Source: Paragyromitra xinjiangensis
Lineage: Eukaryota; Ascomycota; Pezizomycetes; Pezizales; Discinaceae
NCBI GenBank assembly: GCA_038503065.1
Contig: JBCAMK010000008.1
Location: 310,001-374,000, forward strand
Direction: 5' to 3'
DNA: 64,000 nucleotides
Shown here: positions 59,319 through 64,000 of the stretch, one piece after another
How the letters are laid out: each line of letters starts with the position of its first letter
Numbering within the stretch: the stretch's first letter is position 1
Notes under the pieces: model-generated
Database searches by the model: none
Seen by the model: the letters and a program-made list of their open reading frames with translations, nothing else
Told to the model about the DNA's origin: nothing
Made by a program: the position numbers and the translations under genes

Positions 59319-62300
59319 ATGGACCTCCGCAACATGCTCAACGGCGACCCGCCAGCAGCGCCCCAGTCTCCCCACCATCCCCCCCAGCATCACCACCATC
59401 CCCATCACCAGAACTATCGCCCTGCTCCCCCGACGCTGCAGCCCCCGCGGTCACCCTACCAATCGCCCGCCTCGGGGGGCCCAGGAGGATATCCGCAGCA
59501 CCCGCAATCGCAATCGCCCTACCATGCTTCCCCGCCGCCGAACAGCCATTTCCAGTTCCCGCCACCGCCATCGCCTCATGCCCAGTATTCGCAGCAGGGC
59601 TACACGCAATCGCCGAGCACGCCGCATCCGTTGAGTGCGCATTCGACGATCCATAGTTCGACGCCTACGAGCTCGATTTCGTCCAGTCCGCGTAATCATT
59701 TCCCACCATCACAGTATGCGAATCAGCAGCAGCAGCAGCAGCAACAGCAGCAACCTTTGCATCCACCACCGTCGCCGCATCAATATCATTCTCAGCATCA
59801 TCAACAGCAGCAGCAGCAACAAGCATATCCAAGGCAGTCACCGATTCAACAAAGCCCGATCCACTCACCAATTGGGGGAGGGGGAGGGGCAGGAGGGAGG
59901 CCGCAATTGATTCATGCGGGAAGCAACGGTGCTAATGATAGATCTACGCCGACAATCTCCACGCCGATAGCACGACGGGATCAAGAGCAGCAGAGAGAGA
60001 GGGAACGGGAGCAACGGGAACAAAGGGTGCGAGAGAAGGAGCGGGAGCAACGGGAGCAACGGGAAAGGGAACGGGAGAGAGAGAGGGCCGCACAGATGGA
60101 GCGGGAAAGAGATATTAGTATTTCCCCGAAAACACGAGTGCCAGTCTATCTACCCAGCCGTGATGATGAGCTCATTCCCGATGCACCACCACACCATCAT
60201 GCCCCTCCACCTCTTCTAAAGGAAGAGTTTAGCTATTCCGGACCCAACCAAAATTCGCGGCCAAATTCCCAACACCATGCAGTAGACGGACCCAGCAACA
60301 ACAGCAATAGTAATAGCGGCGGCGGCGGCTACGCAAGACCCCGACGCGGCTCTTCGGTTACCGCTTCGGCAGCAAACCAAAACCACGACCGACGTAACAT
60401 TGATGTGATGGACGTGGATGGACGAGAACGGGAGCCTCCCCAGACACCGGGTATCCCCGCCGTCGCCTCAGAGCGGAAATGGGGCGGCAGTCCTGTTGCA
60501 GATAGACCAAAACCCAATGGGTCAGCCGGCATTGGAGGTGGCAGGGATGTCCCGAGTCAACAGCTGGCACCACAGCAACAGCAACAGCAGCAGAGAGAAT
60601 CACAACAACCGCCACCACCTCCTCCGCCTCCATCAACCACAACCACCACCACTGCTGCTAACAGCACCAGCAACAACGCTAGTAGCGCCCCTATCACACA
60701 GACGCCCGCCAGCAATCCTTCGCCATCAACCTCCTCGCAGCGCACTTCAACCGTCTCGCCCAAAGTTAAAGACCAACCTCACCAGCCACCACCACCTCCC
60801 CCACCACCCACCACCCGCTCGACTCCTACGCCTACCAACATCGGCTCCCGTCCACACCTCCCTCCATCGCCGTCACCTAAGCCGGCAAACCAACTCGGCC
60901 CCCCGCCGACGCCATCGACAGTACACGCAGTGGAGGGATCTACCAACAGCCCCGGCTCTGGGGGCCCCCCGCGTAAACGCCCGCGTCGCGATGAAACCCC
61001 GATATGGGCGCGCAAAGCATCACGCTCTTCTAGCAGCAGTCCGGTGATGGCGAACCGGCGGCAGCCCTCTAGTAGCGGCCCCCCTCCTGGTGCACCACCT
61101 CAACAGCAACAACAAGCCCCACCGCCCCCACCTCCACCTCCTCAGCAACAACATGCGCCGCCGCCGCATCACCCCCAGCAACAGCAAAGACCAATACATG
61201 CAGGTCAGCGCACTGTCCCTTTCTTTGGACCCTGGGAACCGACATTCTGTAATCAGGATCCGCAGGAGGAGTTGACGAGAGCGATTATGGACTTCTTGTA
61301 TCAGGAGGTTATCATTCGGTTCCAGGACGGCCCAGGTGCGTGGGAGATGATCGAAATCGAGGCGAAGATTGGGCACTTGATCGATAAAAGTACGAATGAG
61401 AGACTGAGATTGCCGGTAATTTCGGAGACTGTGATGGATCGGGGGGATACTAATTGGAGATTGATGTTCAGGAGCAGTATGACTGAGGTATGTTCTTTCC
61501 TGGAAATCCTGGGGAATTTTTTTTGGCGGGAGTGGTGGGATGAAGGGGGGAACAGTGGTGAGAGGAATGATGAAAGAGAACTAATTCGTCTCAACAGCAC
61601 CAACACAAACATTTCAACAAATCCCTCAACAAGCACTTTGACGACGCAAAATCACCACCCTCTCCTCTTTCGCCATCTACCTCCCTCCCACCACCGCCCA
61701 CTCGGCCTCCCCGTATTCCAATGGAATACGTGCATACCCACGAACGCGATAGCTTTTACGAGCTCCCGCCGTCTCAACTTCATACACTTCCCGAAGTTCT
61801 CAGAGAGCATCTCGCGAACCAGCGCTTCAAGACTAAAGTCCGCGTAACCACGGATCAGAAAACAGGGAGGGTCCTGAATAAAATTGTTAAAGCGAGGATT
61901 GCGGATTGCAATGTATACAGCCCGATGACGAGGTTCGATTGGAGGGTCAGTGTAAATATGGAGATGCCGTGGACGGGGGATATAGAAGGGCTGGTAGCGA
62001 TGGCGGGGGCAGATGTGAGCGGCGGGGTAGGAGGTGGCGAGGGAGTCAGAATGAAGGACCGGATGAGTTATAGGCATTTAGCATATCAGATTGATTTAAC
62101 ACAGGTTACGGACGTAAGTTTTACTCTTTGCGGGGAGATTGATGGGTGGATTAGGTGGTTGACGGGTGTGCATAGGGGACCAAACTCTCTAAGAAGGAAC
62201 ACGAACTCGAGGTTGAAGTCTCCGGTAAAGAAGTTCGGAAACATGGACAACTGGCGCATCAGGGGAAACCAAGTGCCTACGAACCGTTGATTCGCGGGTT

Positions 62301-62388
62301 TGTAGACAATGTGAGAGTTCTAATTAGGTCTGCTGCACCGCCGGAGGTTAGTCCTAACTGTGGATGCGCGGGGTATGAGAGGCGGTAA
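59319..62388 (+). CDS. CET1: mRNA capping enzyme beta subunit (RNA 5'-triphosphatase)
   Basis: Removes the gamma phosphate from nascent mRNA 5' ends as the first capping step; it is a metal-dependent triphosphate tunnel enzyme of the fungal Cet1/Pct1 type, nuclear (family knowledge). Model: 59319..61487, 61598..62113, 62176..62388, 965 aa; introns 110 and 62 bp, both phase 0. Residues 1 to about 620 are Pro/Gln/His/Ser/Arg low complexity with poly-Q, poly-P and an RER/QRER charged stretch, then a basic KRPRR and TPIWARKA segment. The catalytic domain runs from about 632 to 965. It has EIEAKIG (E679, E681, K683; first metal-binding strand), IPMEYVHTHERDSFYEL, TRFDWRVSVNME (837-846 area), IDLTQV and HELEVEV (E905, E907, E909; last strand). 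It is longer than yeast Cet1 (549 aa) because of the N-terminus. Reading on from exon 1 into intron 1 gives an aberrant tail, so splicing is required. Confidence 0.95.
59725..59754 (+). repeat. CAG/CAA poly-glutamine tract in CET1
   Basis: In-frame CAG/CAA run giving about 10 glutamines; a further poly-Q is near 59805-59820 and others around 60570-60590. Slippage-prone coding microsatellites within the disordered N-terminus. Confidence 0.8.
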
Positions 62389-64000
62389 GATGAACGGGTG
62401 AGAGGGGATGAAAGAAGGATTGGGGATGAGAAGGAGACGAAATGCCGAAAAGAAAAGAGAAGGAAGATGAGGCGGGAGAGTGCCGAAGGTGGTGTGATTG
62501 GAATAGCCTGTAAGATGGGCGGATGGATCGAGCGATTGGTGGTTCTTGTGCTCTTGGTTTCTGGGAAGAAAAATTCCCCATGTCTATTACTTCCCTTTTC
62601 TCGTATTTATTAAGGTGCCTTTTATTGTATGCATCCTCATCCAAGTTCGTCGGCTTTGGTGCTGTTTCTTTTTGACCGGTTCAGTTTGATATTGCTTCTC
62701 TCTTCGAGGTTGGCTGAGTTCGGATCCTTTTCTTGTACCACTATAGTAACTACTGCTTCTGCTCCTTTTTCTTACTTCCAGTTACCCTTATGGTTGGGAA
62801 ATGTGTCTATATCTAGTACTTTTCGGTCTTTTTCTTTCTTTCTTGTATGTGTTTATTAAGCTTTTGTTTCCGTGCTGGGCGGGGGGGGGTTTTTTTCATT
62901 TTCTCCAGGGGTTTTGTTACCTTCTTTTCCGGTCTAGTGTCTGTTTCTCGTACTTTCCATTTTTTGACGTTTGGTGTGGGGAATAGAGAAGAAAAGCAAA
63001 ACAAAAAAGCTGGTGCTGGTATATACTTTAACGATTGGGGCGATATTTTTGATTATTTTTGTCACGTTTACAAACGCCGTTGATGTGACTGCTATGAACC
63101 CATTATGTGTGACTGCTAGTCGTGACAGCGGCCTTACGTGGTAGTGGATAACTGGCTATGAACCGATGGGCGTTTCCTTAGTTTCGCTGATCGATATGTT
63201 CTGCTGCAGGGGTGAGCTAGTAGCTGGGTCGAGGGGACGAGGAGAGATGGGTATACGGCTGTTTTCAGCTTGCATATGGGTAAACATCCTGGCTGAGTCT
63301 CACTACAAGGGTGAATTGTTATGAGGCGGGAGATTGGCTGGGTGTATGGCGGTCATAGGTGATCACTCGACGGATGTTGGCCCTAGCGTGTTATTGTAGT
63401 TTAGTGTGCCGTGTTGGGCTAGGAAATTACGGTATGGGCTCATCTGGTAGTTGATAAATTCCGCTATGATCTGTGCACGTGCTTTATTCCCTCGTGATAT
63501 AAACATTTCGTTGAAGGGAGACATTGTACGCCTCACGGGTGAACATGGTTAGAGTATAAACCCCCCCTCCTTTCGATCGCCTTCTCTTCTCTCTCTATAG
63601 GGTTCCCTCGCATGCTCCTTGTTTGGCCTATAGTTGTACCGTAGTATTTCTATCCTTTAAGACTGCCGCTTCTGTACTCTTTGTGCGCTTCTGCTTTGTG
63701 AGGTTTGTCTGCTGGGTGGTTTACCTCCGGAAGTTGGACAATAGAAGGCCCTTCAAAAGCCTTCTATTCAAATACCACCTGGGACTTTCCTATAAGTTGA
63801 AGCCCAAACATGGGGCCAGCGGTACGAATGATACCTTGTGATCCTGACGTACTAGCACAGAAAGATAAGATTAGATCTGATCTCATCCCACCAACAGCCC
63901 ATCCCATCATCCCGAAAAAAGGCCGCCCCGCAACAGCAGTATACCACAATAACGCCATTCTATCCCGCAACACAAGCACGGCGGGGACAAAGGTTACCCG
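62389..64000. other. Right-end intergenic, CET1 3' flank
   Basis: About 1.6 kb after CET1. The first 600 bp is T-rich towards 62640-62950 (probable 3' UTR/flank) with a G run at about 62879. ORFs are short and without motifs. No other gene recognised before the window end. Confidence 0.5.

Noticed and set aside
1..64000. CRISPR arrays, prokaryotic operons, secondary-metabolite cluster
   Set aside because: Fungal nuclear DNA; no regularly spaced direct repeats, and no PKS, NRPS or terpene-type core enzyme seen.

Overview
The window is nuclear DNA of a filamentous ascomycete (Pezizomycotina). The evidence is genes broken by short introns (mostly 49-110 bp) with GTAAGT/GTATGT-type donors, CTGAC/CTAAC-like branch sites and CAG/TAG acceptors. 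The gene set is also typically fungal: Srs2 helicase, a Cln1/Puc1-type cyclin, a GPR1/FUN34/YaaH transporter, Fab1, and a Cet1-type RNA triphosphatase. Long gene-free stretches and several short inverted-repeat elements suggest a repeat-bearing genome such as those of Pezizomycetes. That last placement is inference from general look only.

I rebuilt 11 gene models by hand, joining exons and checking phase. From left to right they are: SRS2-like UvrD helicase (minus, 60-3669); a small uncharacterised Cys-rich protein (minus, 4490-5276); PNG1 (plus, 8399-10236); a G1/S-type cyclin (minus, 17258-18480); an acetate/ammonium transporter of the GPR1/FUN34/YaaH family (minus, 27210-28214); a poly-serine hypothetical protein (minus, 32345-32857); FAB1 PI3P 5-kinase (minus, 33978-42588); a large TPP1/Tpz1-like shelterin candidate (plus, 43399-48569), divergent from FAB1; an F-box protein (minus, 52576-54491); MEMO1 (minus, 56335-57739); and, divergent from MEMO1, the mRNA capping enzyme beta subunit CET1 (plus, 59319-62388). 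No rRNA, convincing tRNA, CRISPR array or intact transposase was found.

The gene-free blocks (10.2-17.3, 18.5-27.2, 28.2-32.3 and 48.6-52.6 kb) show no coding sequence I can support. The 48.6-55.1 kb interval carries four foldback/MITE-like elements with long terminal inverted repeats and TA ends. Two of them lie tail to head and share one TA.

The genes do not form an operon or an obvious biosynthetic cluster. One regulatory theme is visible. ACGCGT (MCB, the MBF site of yeast G1/S genes) lies about 80 bp upstream of SRS2, three times within 280 bp upstream of the uncharacterised Cys-rich gene, and about 115 bp upstream of the TPP1-like gene. This hints that the three are expressed at G1/S together. 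I did not find a convincing wholly new multi-gene system. The best leads are the MCB-linked unknown gene, the very long TPP1-like protein, the intact catalytic triad of PNG1, the PCNA-binding motif of the SRS2 homologue, and the paired TA-flanked foldback elements.
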